Translations under genes and position numbers: made by a program
From: Verrucomicrobiaceae bacterium
Lineage (GTDB): Bacteria > Verrucomicrobiota > Verrucomicrobiia > Verrucomicrobiales > Verrucomicrobiaceae
Length of the DNA: 64,000 nt
Reading direction: 5' to 3'
Assembly (NCBI GenBank): GCA_947458455.1
Contig: CANGYJ010000001.1
Coordinates: forward strand, 248,001 to 312,000
Shown: positions 8,101 to 16,718 of the stretch, in pieces
Layout of the letters: every line of letters begins with the position of its first letter
Position numbering within the stretch: the first letter of the stretch is position 1
The notes under the pieces: model-generated
What the model saw: only the letters and a program-made list of their open reading frames with translations
What the model was told of the DNA's origin: nothing
The model's database searches: none

Positions 8101-10358
8101 AGGCATTGAACAATTACACATTCGTAAGTGATTATGTGACGGTGAAGCGTGATGAAAAAATGGTTTTTACTTTCCCACAGGAACCGCTGGTAATCAAAAT
8201 TTACGACACGCATAGCTGGCAGAGTGCCACAGCAATTCAAGAGATTCAGATTGATTTTAACCAGTTGAGTCTCCCCACCACTCTGCCCGTGCCACACCTC
8301 GTCGGCTCCACAAATCCGATTGATGGTTATCAACCAGATCCAACAGATCCAACAAAGTACCATGGGGGACCGCGTGTTAACACTGACAACGGGGTCATGA
8401 ACGGTCAGTATTTCAGTACTCTGGACGGCAATGGACGGAACCAGCATCGCCGCTCTCTGCAAGGGCCTCATTACTGGGGGTATTTATTTGATGGAGTGAT
8501 TGGGCGTGGCCGAGGCACCTTCAATGCTGGCTACTCCAAAACGAATGGTGAACCCCCTTGGAGCCTACAGCCCGAAGTGATCGCAAGTGGTGGAGATTCC
8601 GTGAGTCAACTCAAGCGCGGACGTCTCGATACCACGTCGGGTATCGTGGATCGACCATTACCCCCCGGAGACTACTACGCTGGAGTGGGCATTATTCCAG
8701 ACGCCACGAGTGATGTGATTCGCACCATCGTTCCTGCCGTGGGAGATTATCGAATCCTCGCAGCACGCCGTTTTGTGCCCACGGAAATGTGGACGCCGCA
8801 TCCTCTCTGGCAGAATGGACCGGAATTTGATCAAATACGCCAAGCCCATAGTTTCAGCGGCTACCAGGCGAACAATGAGCCGGGGGCTTCCTTTTCGATC
8901 CGGACCAACGACCCTTCTGCGGTGATTGAAAACTATGTGGGCAACTACTCAGCTCTTTATCGCCAAGACTTGCAGTTGGTGGGTGGCGCTGGGTATCAGA
9001 TGATTAACGACACCAATTTCAGAGAAGACCTCAATAATATGAGGGGTCGTCATCCTGACCTCCCCCCCCATGAGGACTGGGCGAAAGCTGCCAACGCTTT
9101 CGGTGATTTTGACACCGGCCTCTCTGGTGGTCGTGAAGGCCCCTACATTAACAAACCTGATGAAGGTAACTTCTTCGCGAACACCGAGATTCGCAATGGT
9201 GTGTCCCACTTTGAGCGTCAGGCCTATTTCCGGGAGTCCTGGGAAGATGCGGAGGATTGGCGCAGCGGCATTTACATGACGCCAAATCGCCTCATTGCCT
9301 CGCCAGTGATGTTTGGTTCCCTGCCGACGGGCGTCTGGCAAACTCCCGGTGGTTTGCCTTCCGCGCGGGATATGACAAATCTTGGCTCGCTGGAATACGC
9401 ACCGTGGCAAACTCTGCTCTTCCGCCCTCACTCGCAGGTCACCAGCCAGCAGCCAAACTCTCACTCGAGCCACCCAGGTGCTTATGATCCGGCGGATCAT
9501 TACCTGCTGGACCTTTTCTTCATGCCTGTGGTGGAGCCGTATGCGATCAGCGAGCCTCTCTCCATGGCCGGGCGTGTGAATATGAACTATCAGATGATGC
9601 CTTTCCCTCACATTCGCCGTGCCACCGGGCTACATGCCGTCATGAAGGGAGAATACGTCACCGCCATTCCTGCTAATGAGATTAACCGTGCCAAGGGGTA
9701 TCGTGCTCGAAATGGAGGAACAGCTTGGGACGATACCTTCTGGGACGACAGCACTGATGCCAAATACTGGCACCGCCCGATCGATGTTCGTGCCACTCTG
9801 CGTCAGTTTGACAATCGCTTCAGGCACACTGCCGGGATCGCTACCAATGCGATGGGGCTTTTCCGCTCTGCCACACAAATCTGTGAGACGCATTTGGTGC
9901 CTGTTGACGCTGCGGGCTCTGGCACGGTGGATGCGAATGCTCAATCCCTTAGAAACGCCAATTCCCAAGCCGATTTTGATTCGGCTATGAATGATTTCTG
10001 GTCTCATAATCGAGTCACCGGAGACAACGTCAGAGAGCGTGTTTACTCGAATATTTATGCTCGCCTCACCACCCGGACGAATACGTTCCGCATCCATATG
10101 CGCACTCAAACTTTAAAGAAGGCACGTTCTACAAGCCCTGCGACGTTTGATCCGGTAAAAGATGCTGTTACCAGCGAGTATCGTGGGTCAGCCTTACTTG
10201 AGCGTTACATCGACCCGAATGACGGTAGTGGCGGGACAGGAGGTGGTGCGGTCATTCCTGACTATGCGGACTCTACAGGGCCATTCGCAGGCGGACGCCC
10301 ACCACTAGACGCCTTTTACCGTTTTCGTATGATCGAATCGAAACGGTTCGCTCCATAA
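5190..10358 (+). CDS. Verru_Chthon cassette protein A
   Basis: A very large (1722 aa) envelope-associated protein, first gene of a four-gene cassette described in TIGRFAMs as Verru_Chthon A-B-C-D and of unknown function. The N-terminus is a type IV pilin/PilX-like membrane anchor: KKDRRGLALIIVVTSIALIS, then a long amphipathic helix. Near residue 285 is the string KININTASEPTF, which resembles the conserved NINTAS motif of the minor pseudopilin GspK. The body is rich in Gly, Asn, Asp and aromatic residues and reads like a secreted or surface beta-rich protein. Gene B follows after 24 bp. Base composition is less GC-biased than the flanking housekeeping genes. Inference: the membrane-proximal tip of a dedicated pseudopilus. 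Confidence 0.88.
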   Translation: MKLSLLSRLKKDRRGLALIIVVTSIALISVLVVAIFSVTRTEFRATQSYVAAKSAKQLGDISVSIVQAQIQNGQATTTQGAFHATQPGMVRVYNSDGSFNSALKLYSSQQMKVTGEEDNLLSAANLAPAAWDTMPARFVDLNEPVVRPGTVTTAEGQSTGYSIYFPIIDPRAAFNSGRGEQDAGQNGVPGTTQVEGFSYEESSALLGTAGTSYAKQVVTPAESPNDAKKLRLPMPVEWMYVLEDGSVGALNAANTFISATGGAVPSATNPIVGRIAFWTDDESCKININTASEPTFMSTPFYYHQRDAKWAHFPATTGEYQRYPGHPATTALSAVLAPNYLLDPYLPGRDGGGLSQTQLVQLKQQIYDLIPKIGRGGSEGGTRPFVQDDFSSQNGEGEAAISVNLTESSRERLFASVDEMLFLQSGYTPTNGRAPARFAMPGAANQFLFDHDTLERSRFFLTAHSRSPEFTLHGLPRVCMWPISDESLGTQRRTTFDNMIALCGTIKRLASDDVNGGSPDRTYYFRRAVSYTDPNDSRSGGQSGSTFDLTGNTTLSRNTALLQYLSTQMSDLEWPATGASGAGSAGGFDDKYGQNNVYQLAVQFFDYIRCTNLYDGILARDNDAGGKPGGYISRDNQRSDNYTYTSQRISRSPNTVDNVTAELGANKARANTSGVLPGHGQVSPAMWEQGGTTYKGFGRMLTISEIGFQFICTADGKPDDRSLTTFPAPTPAGQGGGTAIRYDPETDAYTNSNGVNIPNPQAYTGFAVDDLTGPDGRFSVWYSNFPPISNPPGAEPGTAEKAMIDFYGCDADQVVSPTHPAKHPGFSPANWNYSLAANTPLDVDEKRVQMAFLLETFCPSVGWTKFYPEFTITISGGSAAQMRLNGKELFQTSGEIPIKSNNGNIYDDNSGRASPMGGHVGPTLLMAGRRTRTISGGGGNGGPAAAYGATGGTVLLPSDTDYGDDNASGHQALNNYTFVSDYVTVKRDEKMVFTFPQEPLVIKIYDTHSWQSATAIQEIQIDFNQLSLPTTLPVPHLVGSTNPIDGYQPDPTDPTKYHGGPRVNTDNGVMNGQYFSTLDGNGRNQHRRSLQGPHYWGYLFDGVIGRGRGTFNAGYSKTNGEPPWSLQPEVIASGGDSVSQLKRGRLDTTSGIVDRPLPPGDYYAGVGIIPDATSDVIRTIVPAVGDYRILAARRFVPTEMWTPHPLWQNGPEFDQIRQAHSFSGYQANNEPGASFSIRTNDPSAVIENYVGNYSALYRQDLQLVGGAGYQMINDTNFREDLNNMRGRHPDLPPHEDWAKAANAFGDFDTGLSGGREGPYINKPDEGNFFANTEIRNGVSHFERQAYFRESWEDAEDWRSGIYMTPNRLIASPVMFGSLPTGVWQTPGGLPSARDMTNLGSLEYAPWQTLLFRPHSQVTSQQPNSHSSHPGAYDPADHYLLDLFFMPVVEPYAISEPLSMAGRVNMNYQMMPFPHIRRATGLHAVMKGEYVTAIPANEINRAKGYRARNGGTAWDDTFWDDSTDAKYWHRPIDVRATLRQFDNRFRHTAGIATNAMGLFRSATQICETHLVPVDAAGSGTVDANAQSLRNANSQADFDSAMNDFWSHNRVTGDNVRERVYSNIYARLTTRTNTFRIHMRTQTLKKARSTSPATFDPVKDAVTSEYRGSALLERYIDPNDGSGGTGGGAVIPDYADSTGPFAGGRPPLDAFYRFRMIESKRFAP

Positions 10359-10382
10359 TCTCAAACTCTAGCCTTTACTAAA

Positions 10383-10910
10383 ATGGTTCACCTCATCCGC
10401 CTTACAAATCGTTCAAGGGCTGCCGGTTTTTCACTTGTGGAGGTTGCTCTCGCAGTCGCAATTGCATCCCTGGGTATCATTACTTGCCTTGGGCTGCTTC
10501 CCGAAGGCATCGAAATGTCACGCAAAACAGGGCTTCTGGCCATCAATAGCAATGTGCTCGACCAGATCATCCGTGATGTCGAGAATGCGCGGGATTGGAA
10601 AGCCATAAAAGCTAATTATGTGGCCCACCCGGGATTCCCTTCCGGCGGAACTGTCGCAGCGCCGGAGGACCGGACAAAGTATTATGACTATCAGGGCACA
10701 GCCGTCACGGCAAGCTCGCCAAATATTGCCTTCGTGGCGCAAATTCAGTACAACCTACCCTGTCTGCTTCCAGGAGAGACGACTGACCAGAGGTACTTAG
10801 CTAGGCTGAGGATCAATATCGCTAATACTTCGAATCCAGCCTTTAATTTTCCAGTGCCGGCCAATGGTCTTTACACGACGTTTTATCATCTTGTTAGCAA
10901 GTCCAGCTAG
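10383..10910 (+). CDS. Verru_Chthon cassette protein B (prepilin-like)
   Basis: A 175-residue type IV pilin-like protein. The prepilin processing site is AAG|FSLVEVALAVAIASLG: Gly at -1, Phe at +1 and Glu at +5. A 20-residue hydrophobic helix follows, then a globular domain of about 130 residues. It sits 24 bp after gene A and about 10 bp before gene C, clearly one operon. Its +5 Glu would allow assembly into a fibre as a major or minor pseudopilin. No prepilin peptidase or assembly ATPase is encoded in the window, so processing must rely on genes elsewhere. The family placement follows from cassette order; the function is unknown. Confidence 0.87.
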   Translation: MVHLIRLTNRSRAAGFSLVEVALAVAIASLGIITCLGLLPEGIEMSRKTGLLAINSNVLDQIIRDVENARDWKAIKANYVAHPGFPSGGTVAAPEDRTKYYDYQGTAVTASSPNIAFVAQIQYNLPCLLPGETTDQRYLARLRINIANTSNPAFNFPVPANGLYTTFYHLVSKSS

Positions 10911-10919
10911 GTTTTTGTC

Positions 10920-12146
10920 ATGAATTCGCATCTTCAGAAAATCACATCCTCAGAACGGAATCGCTTAGGACGAGGGGCTTTTACCCTGGTTGAACTCATG
11001 GTGTCGGTTTCCATTTTGGTGATTCTCATGCTGGTAGTCTCCAGTTTTGTGAATCTCGTCCAACGAACTTGGGTGAGAACCAATTCGAACATTTCCCAGT
11101 TTCGCGAAGCTCGCCTAGCGTTTGACGCCATGACTCGCACCATCAGTCAGAGCACGCTCAACACTTACTGGCAGTCCGCACAGTCTATTTCGAGACAGCA
11201 GGGTAATAATATGGGAACAATCTTGAAAGGAACCTCATATCGTAGGCAATCTGAGCTACAGTTTAGCTGCGGTCCTACAGTCGGGGGTGCTACAGCGTTA
11301 TTCTCTACGGGCACAGCTGCCAATTATCCAGGTCATGGAGTATTTTTTCAGGCACCCCTTGGCGTGACTGGCCTCATCAGCCCCGCAGCCGGTGGCTCTG
11401 CTGTTATTGCTGACACACAAAACATGGTCAACCTTCTCTGTGGAAGAGGGTTTTTTGTCGCTTGGGGGGATGATGCCAGTTTCCGCCCCCAGTTTCTCAA
11501 CACTCGGAATGTGCCCAAACGCACTCGTTTTCGCCTAATGGAGTTCAGCCCCACCGCTGAAAAGAATCCAATTTACAGTGATGACTATCGCCTGACCTAT
11601 TCTGAGGATGGCCGCACGGTCGAAAACTCAAGGCTCTGGTTTCGAAATGCTACTGACAGCTCAGGCGGCACTTCGGCCGCCATTCAGCAGAACACGACAT
11701 CCCAAAACGAGGATGCTTCGAATCGCGAGTTCACTCGCCCAATTGCTGAGAATATTTTGGCGTTGGTCATTTCCCCACGGCTTGCAAAAGTGGGGCGGAA
11801 CGAGACTCAAACCTATAAAATCGCTCCTGATTATAGCTTTGATTCATCTTCTCTAGGAGCTGTGGGAGCCGGTGATGATGACTTTGGCCCTCAAGGAACC
11901 CAACACCTGCTGCCACCGCTTTTGCAGGTCACGATGGTCGCTTTGGATTCGCGAGGAGGGGAGCGCATTTCATTCGATGCCCAGCTTCAATCTCAGGTGG
12001 TACAAATGGTGACGAGCCGATTCAGCAGTGCTGCCCGCTACGCGGCAGATCTTCAGGCACTAGAAAGCGACCTTATTCAGAAACGTCTCGCATACAGGGT
12101 TTTCACCAGTTCGATTTCTCTTCGCCAGTCCCGCTGGAGCAAGTGA
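10920..12146 (+). CDS. Verru_Chthon cassette protein C (prepilin-like)
   Basis: A 408-residue prepilin-like protein, third gene of the cassette. A basic leader (to GRGA) is followed by FTLVELMVSVSILVILMLVV, with Glu at +5. The residue before the predicted cut is Ala, not the usual Gly. The large C-terminal domain (about 360 residues) is rich in Ser, Thr and Asn. The size and the FREARLAFDAMTRTISQ helix after the membrane segment recall the large minor pseudopilin GspJ/PilW (compare QFREAR..FD.M.R.I), which would match a tip-complex role. The ATG at 10920 is 10 bp after gene B. The function is unknown. Confidence 0.87.
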   Translation: MNSHLQKITSSERNRLGRGAFTLVELMVSVSILVILMLVVSSFVNLVQRTWVRTNSNISQFREARLAFDAMTRTISQSTLNTYWQSAQSISRQQGNNMGTILKGTSYRRQSELQFSCGPTVGGATALFSTGTAANYPGHGVFFQAPLGVTGLISPAAGGSAVIADTQNMVNLLCGRGFFVAWGDDASFRPQFLNTRNVPKRTRFRLMEFSPTAEKNPIYSDDYRLTYSEDGRTVENSRLWFRNATDSSGGTSAAIQQNTTSQNEDASNREFTRPIAENILALVISPRLAKVGRNETQTYKIAPDYSFDSSSLGAVGAGDDDFGPQGTQHLLPPLLQVTMVALDSRGGERISFDAQLQSQVVQMVTSRFSSAARYAADLQALESDLIQKRLAYRVFTSSISLRQSRWSK

Positions 12147-12185
12147 TGCCCAGCTCTTCAACGAATACGCTCAACTCTTTGTGCC

Positions 12186-12893
12186 ATGAAACTCTTTCGC
12201 GCATGCCGACAATCCTCCAAGGCTGCATTTACCCTTATCGAAACCTTGGTCGTCGTCTCGATCATCGTGCTTATTCTCGCCATGACAGGTCCATCCTTGC
12301 TTGGGACCATGCAGGCCAGTCGTTTATCTTCGGCTGGAGATACGGTAGTAGGCCTGCTAGCTGAGGCACAGCAAACTGCCATGGCACAAAATGTGCCTGT
12401 TGAAGTGCGCTTCTTTAAATATCAGACGCCCACAACCACCTACGAGAGCTATCACTCGTTGCAGGCGTTTAAAGTAACAAATGATCCGACGGTTGCCGTC
12501 GGGGAGGTTAAGGAGCTTCTAGTGCCAATTGGTACACTTACGCGCCTGCCTGATTCTGTTATCATCCCCTACGAGAAGATGCTGGCTCCTCTGCTAGACG
12601 CCAAAGGATTTGCAGACACTAAGCCAGACGGCACAAGCACTTACTCAGGTGTTCAAGCCGCTACTTACAACGCCATTCGATTTATGACTGACGGCACTTG
12701 CCGCAAGCTCTCAGATAATCCCACCACCGGGGTGGCCGCTATGACGTATCCCACTCTGCGCACCTCCTGCATCACGCTGAGCCCTGAGATTGGCCAGCAG
12801 GTCAATGAAACCAATCTGCCAAAAAACTTTTATTGTATCCAGGTTGACCCATATACGGGCAAGATTCGTACGTACCGGCCTGGAGAGTATTGA
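12186..12893 (+). CDS. Verru_Chthon cassette protein D (prepilin-like)
   Basis: A 235-residue prepilin-like protein, last gene of the cassette. The leader MKLFRACRQSSKAA ends at Ala before FTLIETLVVVSIIVLILAMT, with Glu at +5. The helix continues into SSAGDTVVGLLAEAQQTAMA, which resembles the GspH/FimT minor pseudopilin pattern in which the helix ends in an A-x-x-AR-Q-x-A-x-type segment. The C-terminal domain is small and beta-rich by appearance. It begins 39 bp after gene C. The end (12893) lies 49 bp before guaB, so read-through into guaB is possible. The specific role is unknown. Confidence 0.87.
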   Translation: MKLFRACRQSSKAAFTLIETLVVVSIIVLILAMTGPSLLGTMQASRLSSAGDTVVGLLAEAQQTAMAQNVPVEVRFFKYQTPTTTYESYHSLQAFKVTNDPTVAVGEVKELLVPIGTLTRLPDSVIIPYEKMLAPLLDAKGFADTKPDGTSTYSGVQAATYNAIRFMTDGTCRKLSDNPTTGVAAMTYPTLRTSCITLSPEIGQQVNETNLPKNFYCIQVDPYTGKIRTYRPGEY

Positions 12894-12942
12894 AGAGGCA
12901 AATTTCCGCATGACAGTGGCTTGAACGCCGCTTACCTGCGAC

Positions 12943-14397
12943 ATGGGTGAACCTCCTTCTATTGCTTTAAGTTTCGACGACGTCCTCCTCCTTCCGGCGC
13001 ATAGCGCTGTTTTACCTGGAGAAGTCAATGTGGGTACAAAACTGGCTTCTATTGGCCTCAATGTGCCGGTGCTTTCCTCGGCCATGGATACCGTCACGGA
13101 GTCCGAGTTAGCTATTGCGCTGGCTCGCGAGGGGGGGCTGGGAGTCGTTCATCGCAACATGCCGATTGACCTTCAAGTGGAGCAGGTGGCTAGGGTGAAG
13201 CGAAGTGAGAACACGGTGATTCAAAGCCCTCTCACGGTTAGCCCGGATGCTCGTTTGGGTGAGCTGCACAGGCTGATGGCAGAGAAGGGGGTTAGCGGGT
13301 TCCCAGTGGTGGACAAAGATGGGAAACTCGTCGGTATGGTGACGAGCCGGGACATGTGGTACATAGATGACGAGAGCACTCCCGTTTCTGCGGTGATGAC
13401 TCCCGGCACACGTCTCGCCACAGGAACTCCGCAGACTAGTTTTGAGGATGCGCTGAAGATCATCTACACGCATCGCATTGAAAAACTGCCTTTAGTTGAC
13501 TCTTCCGGTAGGCTGGCTGGTCTGATCACGAAACAGGACATCATCAAGCGTCAGACTTTCAAAAATGCCGCCAAGGACGGCAATGGGCAGCTTCGGGTCG
13601 GGGCGGCCGTGGGCGTGGGCGATGATTGTGTGGATCGCGGCCGTGCGGTGCTCGCTGCGGGCGCAGATGCCGTGTTCATTGATGCTGCCACGGGGCATAC
13701 GAGTCGTGTCATGCAGGTCATCGCTCGTCTTCGAGAGGCTCTGGGTGATATTCCCATTGTTGCTGGGAATGTGGTGACGGCTGATGGTGCCCATGATCTG
13801 ATTAAAGCAGGTGTTTCCGCTGTCAAAGTGGGCGTAGGACCAGGGTCGATCTGCACGACTCGCATCATTTCAGGCGTTGGTATGGCGCAGTTTACCGCCG
13901 TTCAGGAAGTGGCTGAGGTTTGTCGTCCGGCAGGTGTCTGCGTCATTGCTGATGGCGGGATTCGTTACTCAGGAGACATCGTCAAGGCTCTCGCAGGTGG
14001 CGCGGATGCGGTCATGCTGGGCTCGTTACTTGCCGGCACCAGCGAAAGTCCTGGCAATATGGTGAAATCACAGGGGCGCACCTTCAAAGAGTATCGTGGT
14101 ATGGGTAGCCTGAAAGCGATGCGAAAAGGGTCTGGGGATCGCTACGGCCAAAATAGCTCAGGCAAGCTGGTTCCGGAAGGTGTCGAAGCTCGCGTGCCAT
14201 ATAAAGGGCCGCTGGCTGATGTGGTCTTCCAATTGATCGGTGGGCTTCGCAGCGGCATGGGCTATGTGGGGGCAAATAACCTCGATGAGCTTCGTGCAAA
14301 GGCACGTTTCGTTCGAATCACGGCCGGTGGCTTGAAAGAAAGTCATCCACATGATGTCGTTATCACCGAGGAGCCGGTGAATTATGAGCCGCATTGA
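12943..14397 (+). CDS. guaB: IMP dehydrogenase
   Basis: A 484-residue enzyme that oxidises IMP to XMP with NAD+, the committed step of GTP synthesis. The N-terminus has the signature [11 protein letters not shown] and [10 protein letters not shown]. The catalytic loop [13 protein letters not shown] places the nucleophile at Cys304. Two CBS domains (about residues 90-205) lie between the barrel halves ([21 protein letters not shown] and [19 protein letters not shown]). The mobile-flap region ends in [22 protein letters not shown] with the catalytic Arg-Tyr context. Length is normal for bacterial IMPDH. It follows the cassette at a 49-bp distance but is an ordinary housekeeping gene. Confidence 0.97.
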   Translation: MGEPPSIALSFDDVLLLPAHSAVLPGEVNVGTKLASIGLNVPVLSSAMDTVTESELAIALAREGGLGVVHRNMPIDLQVEQVARVKRSENTVIQSPLTVSPDARLGELHRLMAEKGVSGFPVVDKDGKLVGMVTSRDMWYIDDESTPVSAVMTPGTRLATGTPQTSFEDALKIIYTHRIEKLPLVDSSGRLAGLITKQDIIKRQTFKNAAKDGNGQLRVGAAVGVGDDCVDRGRAVLAAGADAVFIDAATGHTSRVMQVIARLREALGDIPIVAGNVVTADGAHDLIKAGVSAVKVGVGPGSICTTRIISGVGMAQFTAVQEVAEVCRPAGVCVIADGGIRYSGDIVKALAGGADAVMLGSLLAGTSESPGNMVKSQGRTFKEYRGMGSLKAMRKGSGDRYGQNSSGKLVPEGVEARVPYKGPLADVVFQLIGGLRSGMGYVGANNLDELRAKARFVRITAGGLKESHPHDVVITEEPVNYEPH

Positions 14398-14689
14398 GTG
14401 ATTTCAGAGACCTCAAAGGCATTCGATTGTGGTGGTGGGCTCGCGCATTCGACCAGGATTGAGTGAAATTAGTCATGTCTGGGGTAGGATTGGAGACCCA
14501 TTCGCCTCTCGCGCCCTTCCGGGGTGCGATGCGGTAGGGCGGTGGGAGGTTCGGGTGTCCGGTGGTTGACCACCGGCTAATGTCTTTCGAGCCTCCAGAT
14601 CGAAGGTTACGCGGAAACTTAGCGGAAGATGTGAGTCTTCCGCATTGCTTCGGAACGCGGACGCGTTTCGCGACGAGGGGAGGGCGTGA
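14398..14689. other. Intergenic region with strong hairpins between guaB and glyQS
   Basis: This 292-bp convergent gap holds no convincing gene. A GC-rich hairpin, CCGGTGG-TTGA-CCACCGG, lies at 14559-14576. A second, GCGGAAGA-N6-TCTTCCGC, lies at 14622-14643. A quasi-palindromic CGCGGACGCGTTTCGCG follows. No T-run follows either stem, so they are weak candidates for intrinsic terminators. A dispersed structured repeat or a non-coding RNA is as likely. Confidence 0.45.
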
Positions 14690-16471
14690 TCAAGAAACCA
14701 ACGGCAACAACTTCCCAAGCAACTCGCTGATCTTCACGCGTTCCTGCTCGCCGCTGTCGCGGTGGCGGAGGGTGACGGTGTCTTGGAGCTCGGGGCCTTT
14801 TTCGCCACAGGTTTCGAAGTCGATGGTGACGCCAAAGGGCGTGCCGACCTCGTCCTGGCGGGCGTAGCGGCGGCCGATGGAGGCGGTTTCGTCGTAGAAG
14901 CAGTTCAGGTGCTTCTTGAGCAGCGCATAGACCTCGCGGGCCTTGGCGACGAGTTCGGGCTTGTTCTTGAGCAGCGGGAAGACGCCGACCTTGATCGGGG
15001 CGACACGCGGATGCAGGCGCAGGACGGTGATGACTTCCTTTTTGCCCTTCTCATCGACCTTTTCGGTTTCGCTGAAGGCCTTGGCGATGACGGCGAGCGC
15101 CATGCGGTCGAGACCGGCGGAGGGTTCGATGACGTGCGGGACGTAGCTACCTTTGAAGAGACGCTCGAACCACGCACGCACGGCGGCCTCGGGCATCGGC
15201 TCGCCCTTGGTCTTCGCGGCTTCGGCGGCGAGGCGTTTCTGGATGAGGGCTTCCTTTTGCTCGTCGGTGAGCTTGGCGGCGGCGGTTTTGAGTTCTTCGT
15301 CGAAGATCTCCTGCGACTTCGTGCTGGCGGTCTGGTGCGCGGACAAATCGAAGTCGCCACGCGCGGCGATGCCTTCCAGCTCCTCGGTGCCGAAGGGGAA
15401 CTCGCAGAGGATGTCCACGCAGGCGCGTGCGTAGTGGGCGAGGTCGGCGGGCGTCTGCCAGTAGTATTCGAGCACGTCGCCAAGGCCGATGCCTTGGTAG
15501 AACTTCGTGCGCTGATCGACCCAATAGCGGTGCCACAGCTCCCAGCCCCAATTTGGCTGCGGTACGCTCAAATCAGCGCCTTCATGCCACGTGGCGACTT
15601 CGCCGCTGATGATCTCGACGGCTTCGTCCGGCTTGATGAAGAACTCGAGTTCCATCTGCTCAAACTCGCGGCTGCGGAAGGTGAAATTCTTCGGTGTGAC
15701 CTCGTTGCGGAAGGCCTTGCCGATCTGGCCGATGCCAAACGGCACCTTCACGCGGCTGGAGTCGAAGACATTCTTGAACTGCGCAAAGATGGCCTGCGCG
15801 GTTTCGGGGCGCAGGTAGGTCACGTCGTCCTCGGTCGCGGTGGGGCCGAGGTAGGTCTTGAGCATGAGATTGAAGGGGCGGGCCTCACCGAGAATGCCGC
15901 CGGTTTCGGGATGGAAATCGACGCTTCCATTCACGGCGTCGATCTTCTCTTCATTGAGCAATTCGATCTCCTCGGGCTTGCCGGCGGCTTCACCGGCGTT
16001 TTGCGCGATGAGGGCACGGATGCGTTTGCGGAAGCTCTCGATGTGCTCGCTATTTTTCAGCAAGGCGGAGATGGCACGGTCCCAGCGCCAGCCGTTCGGG
16101 GCCTTGGCACCGCTGTATTTCATGACGACGCCGTCCTGCGGATCGACGTGGTCGGCGCGGACGCGTTTGTTCGTCAGCGAGCACTCGCGCATGAGGTCGG
16201 CGAAGGTATCGACGTGGCCGCTGGCCTTCCAAATGGCGGGATTCATGAGGATGCTGGCATCCAGGCCGAGCACGTCCTCGCGTTCGCGGGTCATGGTGTT
16301 CCACCAGGCGGTGCGCAGGTTTCGCTTCAGCTCCGCGCCGAGCGGGCCGTAGTCCCACACGCCGCCGCAGCCGCCGTAGATCTCGCTGCTTTGAAAGATG
16401 AAGCCGCGGCGCTTGCAGAGGGAGACGATCTTCTCCATTTGAGCGATGGGGTTTTTGGCGTCGGTGGACAT
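14690..16471 (-). CDS. glyQS: Glycine--tRNA ligase (single-chain, dimeric class II type)
   Basis: A 593-residue class II aminoacyl-tRNA synthetase of the alpha2 (eukaryote-like) type, not the alpha/beta heterotetramer. The N-terminus FIFQSSEIYGGCGGVWDYGP contains the glycine-specific YGG..G.WDYGP signature. Motif 2 is in GIGQIGKAFRNEV, followed by RSREFEQMELEFF, and motif 3 is in EPSAGLDRMALAV. The C-terminal anticodon-binding domain begins at LRLHPRVAPIKVGVFPL and ends with TLRHRDSGEQERVKIS. Slightly longer than average because of charged insertions (around KTAAAKLTDEQKEALIQKRL). It converges on guaB. Confidence 0.96.
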   Translation of the reverse strand: MSTDAKNPIAQMEKIVSLCKRRGFIFQSSEIYGGCGGVWDYGPLGAELKRNLRTAWWNTMTREREDVLGLDASILMNPAIWKASGHVDTFADLMRECSLTNKRVRADHVDPQDGVVMKYSGAKAPNGWRWDRAISALLKNSEHIESFRKRIRALIAQNAGEAAGKPEEIELLNEEKIDAVNGSVDFHPETGGILGEARPFNLMLKTYLGPTATEDDVTYLRPETAQAIFAQFKNVFDSSRVKVPFGIGQIGKAFRNEVTPKNFTFRSREFEQMELEFFIKPDEAVEIISGEVATWHEGADLSVPQPNWGWELWHRYWVDQRTKFYQGIGLGDVLEYYWQTPADLAHYARACVDILCEFPFGTEELEGIAARGDFDLSAHQTASTKSQEIFDEELKTAAAKLTDEQKEALIQKRLAAEAAKTKGEPMPEAAVRAWFERLFKGSYVPHVIEPSAGLDRMALAVIAKAFSETEKVDEKGKKEVITVLRLHPRVAPIKVGVFPLLKNKPELVAKAREVYALLKKHLNCFYDETASIGRRYARQDEVGTPFGVTIDFETCGEKGPELQDTVTLRHRDSGEQERVKISELLGKLLPLVS

Positions 16472-16572
16472 GATGGATGGATTTAGGGTGAAAGTGGGCC
16501 GAAGGGCTGGAATGCTCCCGGCAAGGGGGGCGCGAAGGGAGCACCTCGGGGGCGTGCGGGCAAGCGGGGAAT

Positions 16573-16645
16573 GGAGGAAGCGATGGAGTGGTGGAGTTTT
16601 GGAGTATTGGCGGGCCAGTCTTCCATCACTCCATCACTCCATCAC
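16573..16645. repeat. Octamer repeat and imperfect inverted repeat between glyQS and fur
   Basis: CCATCACT is repeated three times at 16623-16645. A near-inverted copy, GATGGAGTGGTGGAG, lies at 16582-16596 and pairs with 16629-16643 with one mismatch. The rest of this 247-bp gap (16472-16718) holds no gene. It looks like a short dispersed tandem repeat related in style to those at 35-39.8 kb. Confidence 0.55.
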
Positions 16646-16718
16646 AGCGCTAGACCGAAGGGCGTGGAAGGCCTCTGCGTGGCTCTTTGCCCTTCGCCCT
16701 ATGCCCTACGCGTTCCTG

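Noticed and set aside
14473-14718. A small reading frame on the minus strand in the guaB-glyQS gap
   Set aside because: It spans the hairpins and the 3' end of glyQS, and its product has no recognisable pattern. The gap is better explained as structured repeat DNA.
14762-16486. A 574-residue open frame antisense to glyQS
   Set aside because: Antisense to a complete class II synthetase with all motifs. Its residue composition (Ala/Gly/Asp/Glu runs) is typical of reverse-frame artefacts.
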